From Dokdonella_A sp046347015 (GTDB lineage: Bacteria; Pseudomonadota; Gammaproteobacteria; Xanthomonadales; Rhodanobacteraceae), in the NCBI GenBank assembly GCA_046347015.1, contig JAXMHA010000006.1:113064-177063 (forward strand): 64,000 bases of DNA, written 5' to 3'. The notes under the pieces are model-generated. The model saw only the letters and a list, made by a program, of their open reading frames with translations. It was not told the origin of the DNA and made no database searches. The stretch's first letter is position 1. Every line of letters begins with the position of its first letter. The translations under genes were made by a program, and so were the position numbers. Positions 1 through 7,869 of this stretch are shown piece after piece.

Positions 1-874
1 CGGCCGCCACGTCCGCCAGCGCAGTGGCCGCATCCGGCGGGCGTGCGTCGTCGAGGGCCGCGGCAGTCGAGTCGAGTACCTTGGCGGCGGCTTGCCGCAA
101 GTGGCCCACGGCGTCCGCCGTGGAGACGGTCGCGGGGTCGGTGCGCAGCCCGTTCTCGAGGTCGGCGAGCGCCAGGACTTCGCGCCGCAACCGTTCGGCG
201 AGTTCCGCCAGGATGCGGAACGTCTGCACCGCGACGCCACGGGCGCGATGGCGGCCATGCAGGATCCGCTCGGTATCGAGCAGCATCTGGGTCGACGGCG
301 GCGGCTGCGCGGTATCGCCCGGCGCGGCGCGGGTGATCGTGGCGAGTTGGCGCATCAGGTTCGCGATGGCTTCGCGTTCGGGGCGGTAGCGCTGCAGTGG
401 CCACGCCGCCACCGCGAACGCGGTCTGCAACAGTCCTCCCGCAAATATCGCCGCGGCGGGACCGAGCGCACCTGGCTCCGCGGACGGATCGGCACTGGTG
501 ACGACCAGCACGATCATCGCGATCATGCCTCCGCGCGCGGCGTCAGGTCCGAGCGCGACCAGCAGCCCGCCGGCAAATCCCCAGACCAGTGCCGCGGCGA
601 CCACTGCCGCCGAATGCCCGCCGATGCTGTAGCCGACCCACGCCGACAGCGCGGCGCCGAATGCACTCAGCAACATCCGCTGGACCCGCAGGCGGTAGGG
701 ACCCGGCTGGTCCGTGAACATCGTGTTGAGCGCGCCGACCGCGATGCCGAGTCCGAGCAGTTCGTGTCCGCAAGCGGTTCCGGCGGCAAGCGGCAGCGCC
801 ACCGCGAGCGTGTTGCGCAGCGCGACGCGGAAGGGGACGTCGCGCGGTTTGAATTGCAGCAGGGCGTTCAGCAT
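1..874 (-). CDS. FUSC-family inner membrane protein, 3' end beyond window
   Basis: The reading frame begins with ATG at 874 and stays open to the left edge, so only the N-terminal ~291 residues are present. The protein opens MLNALLQFKPRDVPFRVALR and then has several hydrophobic, Ala/Gly-rich segments, including LLGLGIAVGALNTMF and GGMIAMIVLVVTSA. These resemble the N-terminal membrane half of FUSC/YccS-type (fusaric acid resistance, aromatic acid exporter) proteins. A soluble, helical Arg/Ala/Asp-rich stretch follows, as in YccS cytoplasmic domains. It lies 37 bp downstream of the deaminase gene on the same strand and may end the same transcript. Substrate unknown; family assignment is moderately sure. 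Confidence 0.6.
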   Translation of the reverse strand, partial: MLNALLQFKPRDVPFRVALRNTLAVALPLAAGTACGHELLGLGIAVGALNTMFTDQPGPYRLRVQRMLLSAFGAALSAWVGYSIGGHSAAVVAAALVWGFAGGLLVALGPDAARGGMIAMIVLVVTSADPSAEPGALGPAAAIFAGGLLQTAFAVAAWPLQRYRPEREAIANLMRQLATITRAAPGDTAQPPPSTQMLLDTERILHGRHRARGVAVQTFRILAELAERLRREVLALADLENGLRTDPATVSTADAVGHLRQAAAKVLDSTAAALDDARPPDAATALADVAA

Positions 875-911
875 CGCCCGGGGTGCGCCGCCGGGAGATT
901 CCGCTCCATCG

Positions 912-1346
912 TCATCTGGGTCGCGGCACGACGCGGGCGATGCATTTCAGCTCGATCGCGATCGCCGTCGGCAACGCGGTGATGCCGAGCGTCGTCCGGC
1001 AGGGCGCAGTGGCCGGATCGGGAAACTGCGCGGCCCAGGCACGGTTGTACGCCGCGAAGTCGCGCGTGATGTCGGTGAGGAACACCGTCACGTCGACCAG
1101 GTCGCACCAATGCGCGCCACAGGCGGCCAGGACGGTGCGGGCGTTCGCGAAAACCTGGCGGCACTGCGCCTCAATGTCGCATGCGACGAGCCGCCCCGAG
1201 GCGTCGACGACGTTGCCGGGCACCTCGTTGCTGCCGGGCACGCGCGGTCCGATGCCCGACAGGAACAGCAGGTCGCCGGCGCGACGCGCATGTGGGTACG
1301 CGCCGACCGGCACCGGTGCATCGGCGGTCCGGATCGAGTCGTTCAT
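912..1346 (-). CDS. RidA-family deaminase, probable 2-aminomuconate deaminase
   Basis: A 144-residue YjgF/RidA-fold protein. It has the family hallmarks YPHARRAGDLLFLSGIGPR near the N-terminus, CRQVFANARTVLAACG in the middle, and a C-terminal PCRTTLGI..LP..IAIELKCIA block with the conserved Arg117. The N-terminal PVG.YPHA.RAGD pattern matches 2-aminomuconate deaminases (AmnD/NbaF type) better than housekeeping RidA. The semialdehyde dehydrogenase two genes upstream fits that step of the 3-hydroxyanthranilate branch of tryptophan degradation (2-aminomuconate to 4-oxalocrotonate plus ammonia). The start codon overlaps the preceding stop as ATGA, so translation is probably coupled. A general enamine/imine deaminase is the alternative. 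Confidence 0.72.
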   Translation of the reverse strand: MNDSIRTADAPVPVGAYPHARRAGDLLFLSGIGPRVPGSNEVPGNVVDASGRLVACDIEAQCRQVFANARTVLAACGAHWCDLVDVTVFLTDITRDFAAYNRAWAAQFPDPATAPCRTTLGITALPTAIAIELKCIARVVPRPR

Positions 1347-2797
1347 CGCGGTTTGCCCTCTTTGGACGCGGGTGATGCCGGAGTCGCCACGGCGGATGCC
1401 GGTGCCGCAGCCGGTGGGCTGGCGGTGGTTCCGGAGGCGGCGACCGTGACCGCCTGCCGGGACAACAGGCGGTTGCCGGAGTCGCGCGCCGTCAGGGTGT
1501 ACTGGCCCGGCCGGAGGTACAGCTCGGACTTCACCGTCACCGGACCCTGCACGATGCGTTCCTCGAGTGGCGCACCACTCGGCGCGATCCTGAGCACGAG
1601 GCGGTCGGCCGGGATGGCCTTGTCGCTTTCGTCCGCGTAGCGTGCCTCGACCAGGCACGGGAAGGCCTTGTTGCAGAGGTCGGCGGTCACCGTGTAGGGA
1701 ACGCGCAGGCCGCCGATCGTGAGCCAGGTCGGGCGTCCATCCTCCAGCACGTCGGGTGGAAAGACCACGCTGGCGTCGTAGGCGCCGGGCTTCAGCGACC
1801 ACGGCTTGCCGTCCTTGCCGATGAACACGATCGGTTGCGCCGGTTTCAGCGCGTCGATGATCTGGCGATAGTAGGGATGGTTCTCGCCGCCGGCCGGATG
1901 CTCGATCAGCATCGTTTGCTCGATCGTGAGCGGATCGATGTGGGTCAGGTCGCGGAAGTGCTGCGCCATGCTGCGCCCGCCGAGGTAACGGCCGCGCTCC
2001 TGGATATGCGCGTAACCGGCATCGACGACGAGGCGCGCGGCCGGATCGTTCTTGAACACCCGCTCGTAGAGGTTCTTCGCCTGTGCGTATTCCCGCACGT
2101 CGCCGTTGCCGGGTTGGTCGCTCTCGTAGGCGACGACCTTGAAGCCGAGCTTCAGCGCCGTCCGCACCAGTTCCGCGCAGATCGGCTCCTCGGTGTAGAA
2201 GCCGCTGCCGTCGATCGGGTACCCGCGCTTCTGCAGGCTCTGGTCGGAGTCGTACAGCGTTTCGGCCGCGAAGGTATTGAAGCCCTCGGCACGGAGTTTC
2301 GCCAGCGCTTCCAGCGTGACGGTGCGCGTCAGCGGGATGTTGTGGGCCTCGTTGAAGAATACGGCCTTCTGGCCACGGGCGAGCGCGACGATGGCGTCGA
2401 CCGCGGGCTTCGCGGCGTAGCCGCCCGTGAGTGGCGATGGGGCATCACCGGATGCGGCCACCTCGCGGATCGAGTACGTCGCCATCGCCGCCGGGTAGTC
2501 GCCGACGAACGACTGGTACCAGCTGAGGTATTGCCCGAACACGATCCGGAACGCGCGGTCGCGGCTGGACCGGTAGGCCTGCTGCATCGACTCGAGTTGC
2601 GCGAGCAGGCCGTCGAGCTGCAACGCCTGCTGATAGACGCGCTCCGATTCGCGAAACGCGACAAGCTGCTGCTGGTGCCACTGATAGGGCGTCAGTGCCG
2701 ACGACGCTGAGGGTGAAGCGGTTTCATCGATGCCGAACGCCGCCGGTGCGGCGACGGCGAGGAGGGCGGCAATCACGGTGGCCAAGGTGCATTTCAT
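1343..2797 (-). CDS. Exported protein, weakly EreA/ChaN (Tiki)-like
   Basis: 484 residues with a clear signal peptide (MKCTLATVIAALLAVAAPAAFG). The centre has FFNEAHNIPLTRTVTLEALA followed by GFNTFAAETL, a layout seen in erythromycin-esterase/ChaN (haem-binding-uptake Tiki) folds, where an early Glu/His and a later AxE motif line a metal or substrate pocket. A helical region precedes it. The C-terminal ~100 residues resemble a beta-sandwich (LYLRPGQYTLTARDSGN) and end in a Pro/Ala/Ser-rich tail. It lies 94 bp after the aldehyde dehydrogenase gene and its stop overlaps the deaminase start. Function unknown; its place inside a kynurenine-pathway operon may be incidental. Confidence 0.6.
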   Translation of the reverse strand: MKCTLATVIAALLAVAAPAAFGIDETASPSASSALTPYQWHQQQLVAFRESERVYQQALQLDGLLAQLESMQQAYRSSRDRAFRIVFGQYLSWYQSFVGDYPAAMATYSIREVAASGDAPSPLTGGYAAKPAVDAIVALARGQKAVFFNEAHNIPLTRTVTLEALAKLRAEGFNTFAAETLYDSDQSLQKRGYPIDGSGFYTEEPICAELVRTALKLGFKVVAYESDQPGNGDVREYAQAKNLYERVFKNDPAARLVVDAGYAHIQERGRYLGGRSMAQHFRDLTHIDPLTIEQTMLIEHPAGGENHPYYRQIIDALKPAQPIVFIGKDGKPWSLKPGAYDASVVFPPDVLEDGRPTWLTIGGLRVPYTVTADLCNKAFPCLVEARYADESDKAIPADRLVLRIAPSGAPLEERIVQGPVTVKSELYLRPGQYTLTARDSGNRLLSRQAVTVAASGTTASPPAAAPASAVATPASPASKEGKPR

Positions 2798-2891
2798 GCG
2801 CGCATCATCGTCTGTTCGATACTGGCGGGGAAGCGCCGGCCGCGCGGCCCGCCACCGGCTTCGACCCCGGCGTCGCCGCCGCGGTTCCGCG

Positions 2892-4355
2892 TCATGCGCG
2901 TTCGATCGCAACGCAGACGTTCTTCGGTTCGGTGAAGAATCGCAGCGCCTCGACGCCGCCTTCGCGGCCGTGGCCCGACTGCTTGACGCCGCCGAACGGC
3001 GTCCGCAGGTCGCGCAGCAGCCAGCAGTTGACCCAGACGATGCCGAATTCGAGTCGCGCGGAGACCCGGTGCGCGCGGCCGAGGTTCGACGTCCACACCG
3101 ACGCCGCGAGGCCGTAGCGGGTGCCGTTGGCGAGTGCCACGGCCTCGTCGTCGCCATCGAAGGGCATCAGCGTGACGACCGGGCCGAAGATTTCCTCCTG
3201 GTTCGTCGCACAGTCATTGCCGAGGCCTTCGATGACGGTCGGTGCGACGAACCAGCCGTTCGCGCAGCGGCCCGGCGGGTGCAGGGCCTCGCCGCCGCAC
3301 AGGACGCTTCCGCCTTCGGCGCGCGCGCGTTCGATGCAGCCGGTGACCTTGTCGAAGTGGGCCGCTGACACCAGCGCGCCGAGGTCGCTTGCCGGATCCG
3401 AGGGATCGCCGACCCGCAGTGCCCGCACGCGTTCGAGGTAACGGCGCCGGAACGATTCGAGGATCGGGCGCTCGACCAGCAGCCGCGAGCCGCAGAGGCA
3501 AATCTCGCCCTGGTTGGAGAATCCCGAGCGGACGATCGTGTCGAGGTTCGCGTCGGAGAGCTCGGCGTCGGCGAACACGATCGCCGGGTTCTTGCCGCCC
3601 ATCTCGAGCGACACCTTGCGGAACGTCCGCGCGGCAATCGCCGCGATCGCGGCGCCGGTCCGCGTCGAGCCGGTGAACGACACCGCGGCGATGTCCGGGT
3701 GCGCGACCAGCGGTTCGCCGGCGCCGGCGCCGGTGCCGTGCACGATGTTCAGCACGCCGGGCGGAAACCCGGCTTCGATCGACAGCTCGCCGAGCCGCGC
3801 AGCGGTGGCCGGCGTGATTTCGGATGGCTTGGCGACGACCGTGTTGCCGGCTGCGAGCGCCGGCGCGATTTTCCACGTGAACAGGTAAAGCGGGAGGTTC
3901 CACGGCGAAATGCAGCCGACGGCGCCGAGCGGTTGGCGCAACGTGTAGTTGACCGCTTGTTCACCGGTCACGTGGGCTTCGCTTGGCCACTGGGTGATTG
4001 CCGCGGCGAAGAACTTGAGGTTCGCGATCGCGCGCGGGATGTCGACGCGCCGCGCCAGTGCGACCGGCTTGCCGGAATCACGCGATTCGAGCGCCGCCAG
4101 CGCATCGAAGTCCCGTTCGACGAGGGCGGCAAGGCGTTCGAGCCGCGCAGCGCGTGCATCCTCCGGCGTCGTGCTCCAGGCGGGAAATGCGCGGCGGGCG
4201 GCGGCAACGGCCAAGTCGACGTCCCCGGCGTCGGAATCCGGGCAGCGGGCATACGGCGCTCCGATGGCCGGTTCGAAGACGTCCAGCCAACGGCCCGAAA
4301 CCGCCGGTTGCAAGCGACCGTCGATGCAGTTCGCGAATGTGATGGGTGCCGCCAC
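2892..4355 (-). CDS. 2-aminomuconate 6-semialdehyde / 2-hydroxymuconic semialdehyde dehydrogenase
   Basis: A 487-residue NAD-dependent aldehyde dehydrogenase (family ALDH8/HMSDH). Visible catalytic features are the oxyanion Asn in SPWNLP (N153), the general base in SLEMGGKNP (E251) and the nucleophile in SNQGEICLCGSR (C286). The GEICLCGSR block is typical of 2-aminomuconate and 2-hydroxymuconate semialdehyde dehydrogenases. I chose the GTG at 4355 because the protein then has the family length and conserved start (ITFANCIDG...), and a -10 box lies just upstream. With the RidA-type deaminase downstream it would oxidise the product of picolinic/quinolinic branch-point decarboxylation in tryptophan catabolism. 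The upstream kynurenine enzymes other than TDO are outside this window. Confidence 0.85.
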   Translation of the reverse strand: MAAPITFANCIDGRLQPAVSGRWLDVFEPAIGAPYARCPDSDAGDVDLAVAAARRAFPAWSTTPEDARAARLERLAALVERDFDALAALESRDSGKPVALARRVDIPRAIANLKFFAAAITQWPSEAHVTGEQAVNYTLRQPLGAVGCISPWNLPLYLFTWKIAPALAAGNTVVAKPSEITPATAARLGELSIEAGFPPGVLNIVHGTGAGAGEPLVAHPDIAAVSFTGSTRTGAAIAAIAARTFRKVSLEMGGKNPAIVFADAELSDANLDTIVRSGFSNQGEICLCGSRLLVERPILESFRRRYLERVRALRVGDPSDPASDLGALVSAAHFDKVTGCIERARAEGGSVLCGGEALHPPGRCANGWFVAPTVIEGLGNDCATNQEEIFGPVVTLMPFDGDDEAVALANGTRYGLAASVWTSNLGRAHRVSARLEFGIVWVNCWLLRDLRTPFGGVKQSGHGREGGVEALRFFTEPKNVCVAIERA

Positions 4356-4390
4356 CGGCCGAGCATAGCGCCACCCCGTACGCCCCGGAA
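4356..4390 (-). promoter_or_regulatory. Candidate leaderless promoter of the semialdehyde dehydrogenase gene
   Basis: On the minus strand TATGCT (4362-4367) lies 6 nt before the GTG start at 4355, with a weak TTCCGG (4385-4390) 17 bp upstream. A start site about 7 nt after the -10 would fall on the GTG itself, giving a leaderless message. No Shine-Dalgarno sequence fits between them. Pattern-based. Confidence 0.35.
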
Positions 4391-4495
4391 CCGTGCCATC
4401 GGTTGATCCAGCGCATGGCACAATCGGGCGCGGGCCGATCCAATGCAGCCTCACGTTGGCGGACGCCCACCACTGTCCATCCCCGGGGAAGCGCC

Positions 4496-5668
4496 ATGGC
4501 CATCCTCCGCATGACCGATCTCGATCTCGCCGGCAAGCGCGTGCTGGTCCGCGAAGACCTGAACGTGCCGATCAAGGACGGCCAGGTCACGTCCGACGCC
4601 CGCATCGCCGCCGCGTTGCCGACCCTGAAGCTGGCACTCGAGGCGGGTGCGGCGGTGATGGTCATGTCGCATCTCGGCCGGCCGAGCGAAGGCCAGTGGA
4701 GCGAGGCGGACTCGCTGGCGCCGGTGGCCGCGCGGCTCTCGCGCCTGCTCGGCCGCGAAGTGCCGCTGGTCCGCGACTGGGTCGACGGTGTCGACGTCGC
4801 GCCGGGGAAACTGGCGTTGCTGGAGAACTGCCGGATGAATCCCGGCGAGGCGAAGGACGACGAGGCCCTGGCGCGGAAGTACGCCGCCCTGTGCGACGTG
4901 TTCGTCATGGATGCGTTCGGCACCGCGCATCGGGCGCAAGCCTCCACGCACGGCGTGATCCGCGCGGCGAAGGTCGCCTGCGGCGGACCGCTGTTGATGG
5001 CCGAGATCGACGCGCTGTCGCACGCGCTCGAAGCGCCACGCCGGCCGTTGCTGGCCATCGTCGCCGGCTCGAAGGTGTCGACGAAGCTCGAGTTGCTGCA
5101 GAACCTGGTGCAGAAAGTCGACCAGTTGATCGTCGGCGGCGGCATCGCCAACACGTTCATCGCCGCAGCCGGCCATGAAGTCGGCAAGTCGCTGTGCGAG
5201 GCGGACCTTGCCGATACGGCGCGCGACGTGATGCAGGCGGCCAAGGCGCGTGGCACCGAAGTGCCGATCCCGCGCGACGTCGTGGTGGCGCCGGAGTTCG
5301 CGGAGACGGCGCCGGCGACGGTCAAGAAGGTCAGTGCCGTCGGCGAGGACGACATGATCCTCGACATCGGCCCCGAGACGGCGGCGCGCTACGCAAGGAT
5401 GGCGGCCAAGGCCGGCACGATCGTCTGGAACGGACCGGTTGGCGTGTTCGAATTCGACGCTTTCGGGCACGGCACCGAGGTGTTGGCGAAGGCGATCGCG
5501 GACTCGCCGGCCTTCTCGATCGCGGGAGGCGGCGATACGCTGGCGGCCATCGCGAAGTACGGCGTCGCGGATCGCATTTCGTACGTGTCGACGGGCGGTG
5601 GTGCCTTCCTCGAGTTCCTCGAGGGCAAAGTGCTGCCGGCCGTGGCGGCGCTGGAGGCCCGCGGCTGA
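4496..5668 (+). CDS. pgk: Phosphoglycerate kinase
   Basis: 390 residues, the normal length for bacterial PGK, which converts 1,3-bisphosphoglycerate + ADP to 3-phosphoglycerate + ATP. The N-terminal substrate motif reads VREDLNVPIKDG (from residue 18; RVDFNVP in most species). MSHLGRP, the nucleotide-side GPVGVFEF and the C-terminal SIAGGGDTLAAI loop are all present. The ATG at 4496 gives the expected N-terminus. It is followed 65 bp later by pyruvate kinase, then a small exported protein and class I aldolase, so lower glycolysis is clustered here. It diverges from the dehydrogenase operon. A CACAAT -10-like element at 4419-4424 is a weak promoter candidate. Confidence 0.97.
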   Translation: MAILRMTDLDLAGKRVLVREDLNVPIKDGQVTSDARIAAALPTLKLALEAGAAVMVMSHLGRPSEGQWSEADSLAPVAARLSRLLGREVPLVRDWVDGVDVAPGKLALLENCRMNPGEAKDDEALARKYAALCDVFVMDAFGTAHRAQASTHGVIRAAKVACGGPLLMAEIDALSHALEAPRRPLLAIVAGSKVSTKLELLQNLVQKVDQLIVGGGIANTFIAAAGHEVGKSLCEADLADTARDVMQAAKARGTEVPIPRDVVVAPEFAETAPATVKKVSAVGEDDMILDIGPETAARYARMAAKAGTIVWNGPVGVFEFDAFGHGTEVLAKAIADSPAFSIAGGGDTLAAIAKYGVADRISYVSTGGGAFLEFLEGKVLPAVAALEARG

Positions 5669-5733
5669 CGCACGCCTGCGACGGGCGCATCCGTGTGCCA
5701 CCATGACGGCTCGCCCGCCATTGGCACGGGGCC

Positions 5734-7200
5734 ATGTCGACACAACTTCGGCGCACCAAGATCATCGCGACACTCGGTCCGGCGACGGACGCGCCCGGCA
5801 TGTTGCGCCGCGTGCTGGCCGAAGGCGCCGACGTGGTTCGCCTCAACCTGTCGCACGGGTCGGCCGACGACCACCGCCGGCGTGCGCGCGAGGCGCTCGA
5901 CACCGCGGCGGAACTCGGCCGGGAAGTCGGCCTGCTGGCCGACCTGCAAGGGCCGAAGATCCGGATCGAGCGATTTGCCGCGGGCCCGGTCCAGCTCGAG
6001 GCCGGTGCGCGGTTCGTGCTCGACTGCCGCCCCGATGCACCGGCGGGTGACGCCGCGCGCGTCGGCGTCAGCTATGCCGGGCTTCCCGGGGACGTCAAGC
6101 CGGGCGACGTGTTGTTGCTGGACGATGGTCTGATCACGCTGGCGGTCGACGCGGTCGCCGGACCCGAGGTCCGCTGCACCGTCGTCAACGGCGGGCGCCT
6201 GTCCGACCGCAAGGGACTGAACCGGCAGGGCGGCGGCCTCTCCATTGCGGCGCTGTCGGACAAGGATCTCGCCGACATTGCGCTGGCGGCGTCGATCGGC
6301 GTGGACTTCCTCGCCGTGTCGTTCGTCAAGTCGGGCGCCGACCTCGAGCGCGCGCGCGCGGGCCTGGCCACGGCCGGCAGCAAGGCTTCGCTGGTCGCGA
6401 AGATCGAGCGCGCCGAAGCGATCGCCAACCTCGCCGAAATCATCGATGCGGCCGACGCGGTGATGGTCGCGCGTGGTGACCTCGGCGTCGAAATCGGCGA
6501 CGCGGAGCTGCCCGGCCTGCAGAAAAAGATCATCCGCGAGGCGCTGGTCCGCAATCGCGTCGTCATCACGGCGACGCAGATGATGCAGTCGATGGTCGAG
6601 GCGCCGATCCCGACGCGCGCCGAAGTGCTCGATGTCGCCAACGCGGTGATCGACGGCACCGATGCGGTCATGCTGTCGCAGGAGACGGCATCCGGGAAGC
6701 ATCCGGACAAGGCGGTCGCGGCGATGCGGCGCGTCTGCCTCGGCGCGGAACTCCAGTTCGAACCGAAGGAGGACCTGAGCCCGGGCGCGCACGCGCTCGA
6801 ACGGACCGACCAGGCGATCGCGATGGCCACGATGTTCCTGGCGGGCCAGGTCGGCGTGCGTGCGATCATCGCGCTGACCGAATCCGGCGCCACCGCGAAA
6901 TGGTTGTCGCGCTACCGCTCGGCGGTGCCGATCTACGCGTTGACCCGGCACGCGGGTTCGCGGCGGGTGATGCTGTTGTACCGCGACGTCAACCCGATCG
7001 CGTTCGACCCGCACGGCGCCGGGCCGACGGCGGCGGGCCTCGCCGCGGTCCGGCACCTGCACAGCCTCGGCCACCTTGCCGCGGGCGACCGCGTGATCGT
7101 CACCACCGGCGATCGCACCGGCAAGCTCGGGGGCACCAACACCCTGAAGCTGCTGCGCGTCGGTGACGGGGGCGCCGCCGACGTGCTGGGGACGCTGTAG
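5734..7200 (+). CDS. pyk: Pyruvate kinase
   Basis: 488 residues; converts phosphoenolpyruvate + ADP to pyruvate + ATP. The N-terminus has the KIIATLGPATD signature. The barrel holds LLADLQGPKIRIERF, the metal/phosphate loop VAKIERAEAI and the VMVARGDLGVEIG block with its acidic ligands, followed by ATQMMQSMVEAPIPTRAE. The C-terminal allosteric domain (LTESGATAKWLSRYR onward) is complete. This layout fits the PykA-type (type II) enzymes of proteobacteria. It is in the same direction as pgk, 65 bp downstream, and probably co-transcribed. Confidence 0.97.
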   Translation: MSTQLRRTKIIATLGPATDAPGMLRRVLAEGADVVRLNLSHGSADDHRRRAREALDTAAELGREVGLLADLQGPKIRIERFAAGPVQLEAGARFVLDCRPDAPAGDAARVGVSYAGLPGDVKPGDVLLLDDGLITLAVDAVAGPEVRCTVVNGGRLSDRKGLNRQGGGLSIAALSDKDLADIALAASIGVDFLAVSFVKSGADLERARAGLATAGSKASLVAKIERAEAIANLAEIIDAADAVMVARGDLGVEIGDAELPGLQKKIIREALVRNRVVITATQMMQSMVEAPIPTRAEVLDVANAVIDGTDAVMLSQETASGKHPDKAVAAMRRVCLGAELQFEPKEDLSPGAHALERTDQAIAMATMFLAGQVGVRAIIALTESGATAKWLSRYRSAVPIYALTRHAGSRRVMLLYRDVNPIAFDPHGAGPTAAGLAAVRHLHSLGHLAAGDRVIVTTGDRTGKLGGTNTLKLLRVGDGGAADVLGTL

Positions 7201-7216
7201 GGCGCCGCGAAGGGGG

Positions 7217-7231
7217 AGGATACGCTATCCT
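7217..7231. promoter_or_regulatory. 15-bp palindrome between pyk and the TonB_C-like gene
   Basis: AGGATA-CGC-TATCCT is a perfect inverted repeat 17 bp after the pyk stop and 31 bp before the next ATG. The TATCCT half could double as a poor -10 box. It may be an operator or a very short hairpin; there is no U-run. Confidence 0.25.
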
Positions 7232-7261
7232 TTCGGAACCCCCGACGCGACGGAACCGAAT

Positions 7262-7702
7262 ATGCATGGCCGATGGTTGCTCCTTCCCGCCCTTGCCATC
7301 GCCGCGGCTGTGGGCGCGCAGGACATGACGCCGCCCCGTGTCGTGCCGACCGACAAGCTCGCCGAATACTGGACGATCACCAACACGTCGGTCGACGTCG
7401 ACATGCCGAATTCGGGCGTCAACCTCGACAAGCCCGGGTGTGCGACGGTGTCGTTCGTGATCGAGAAAGACGGCAGCACCAGCACGATCCGGGTGCACCG
7501 GGTGGTACCGCCCGGCGATCTCGGCAAGGTCGCGGCGAGCGAAGCGGCCAGCCTGCATTTCGCGCCGACCATGGCCAATGCCGGCCGCAGCCGCGTGATG
7601 AGCTGGCTGATCTTCCCGTTCAACCTGCCGCAGGATCCCGAAGCGCGCAAAGCCGTCATGCAGAAGTGCTACATCAAGTCACTCGACCTGACCGGCAAAT
7701 GA
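7262..7702 (+). CDS. Small exported TonB_C-like protein
   Basis: 146 residues with a signal peptide (MHGRWLLLPALAIAAAVGA). The mature part, GCATVSFVIEKDGSTSTIRV ... ASEAASLHFAPTMANAGRS, resembles the C-terminal domain of energy transducer TonB (beta-alpha-beta repeat with xFxxPxx), but the N-terminal membrane anchor and Pro-rich linker of real TonB are absent. Such stand-alone periplasmic TonB_C domains are common in Xanthomonadales and have no assigned role. It lies 61 bp after pyk and 168 bp before the aldolase gene. Gene call is sure; function unknown. Confidence 0.7.
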   Translation: MHGRWLLLPALAIAAAVGAQDMTPPRVVPTDKLAEYWTITNTSVDVDMPNSGVNLDKPGCATVSFVIEKDGSTSTIRVHRVVPPGDLGKVAASEAASLHFAPTMANAGRSRVMSWLIFPFNLPQDPEARKAVMQKCYIKSLDLTGK

Positions 7703-7736
7703 AGCCTCCCGCGTCCCGCGGTTCGGGAGATGGCCA

Positions 7737-7753
7737 GCCACCGGCACGGTGGC
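7737..7753 (+). terminator. Possible hairpin after the TonB_C-like gene
   Basis: GCCACCG-GCA-CGGTGGC forms a perfect 7-bp stem, 34 bp beyond the stop at 7702. No U-tract follows, so an intrinsic terminator is doubtful. Confidence 0.3.
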
Positions 7754-7795
7754 CGGCGAAAGGCGCGCCGGCGGGCCGGCGCCGGCGATCTGGCC

Positions 7796-7801
7796 TATAA
7801 T
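7796..7801 (+). promoter_or_regulatory. -10 box upstream of class I fba
   Basis: A perfect TATAAT lies 68 bp before the aldolase ATG in a GC-rich intergenic region. No convincing -35 box is visible. It suggests fba has its own promoter besides any read-through from pgk-pyk. Confidence 0.45.
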
Positions 7802-7869
7802 CGACAGTCCACGACAGCACCGGCATCCGACGCCGGCGCGGCGTCCTGAAATCCACGGCGGAGCAAGTC

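Noticed and set aside
5389..7074. 561-codon minus-strand frame opposite pgk/pyk
   Set aside because: Both plus-strand enzymes are complete and canonical; the antisense frame has no recognisable domain.
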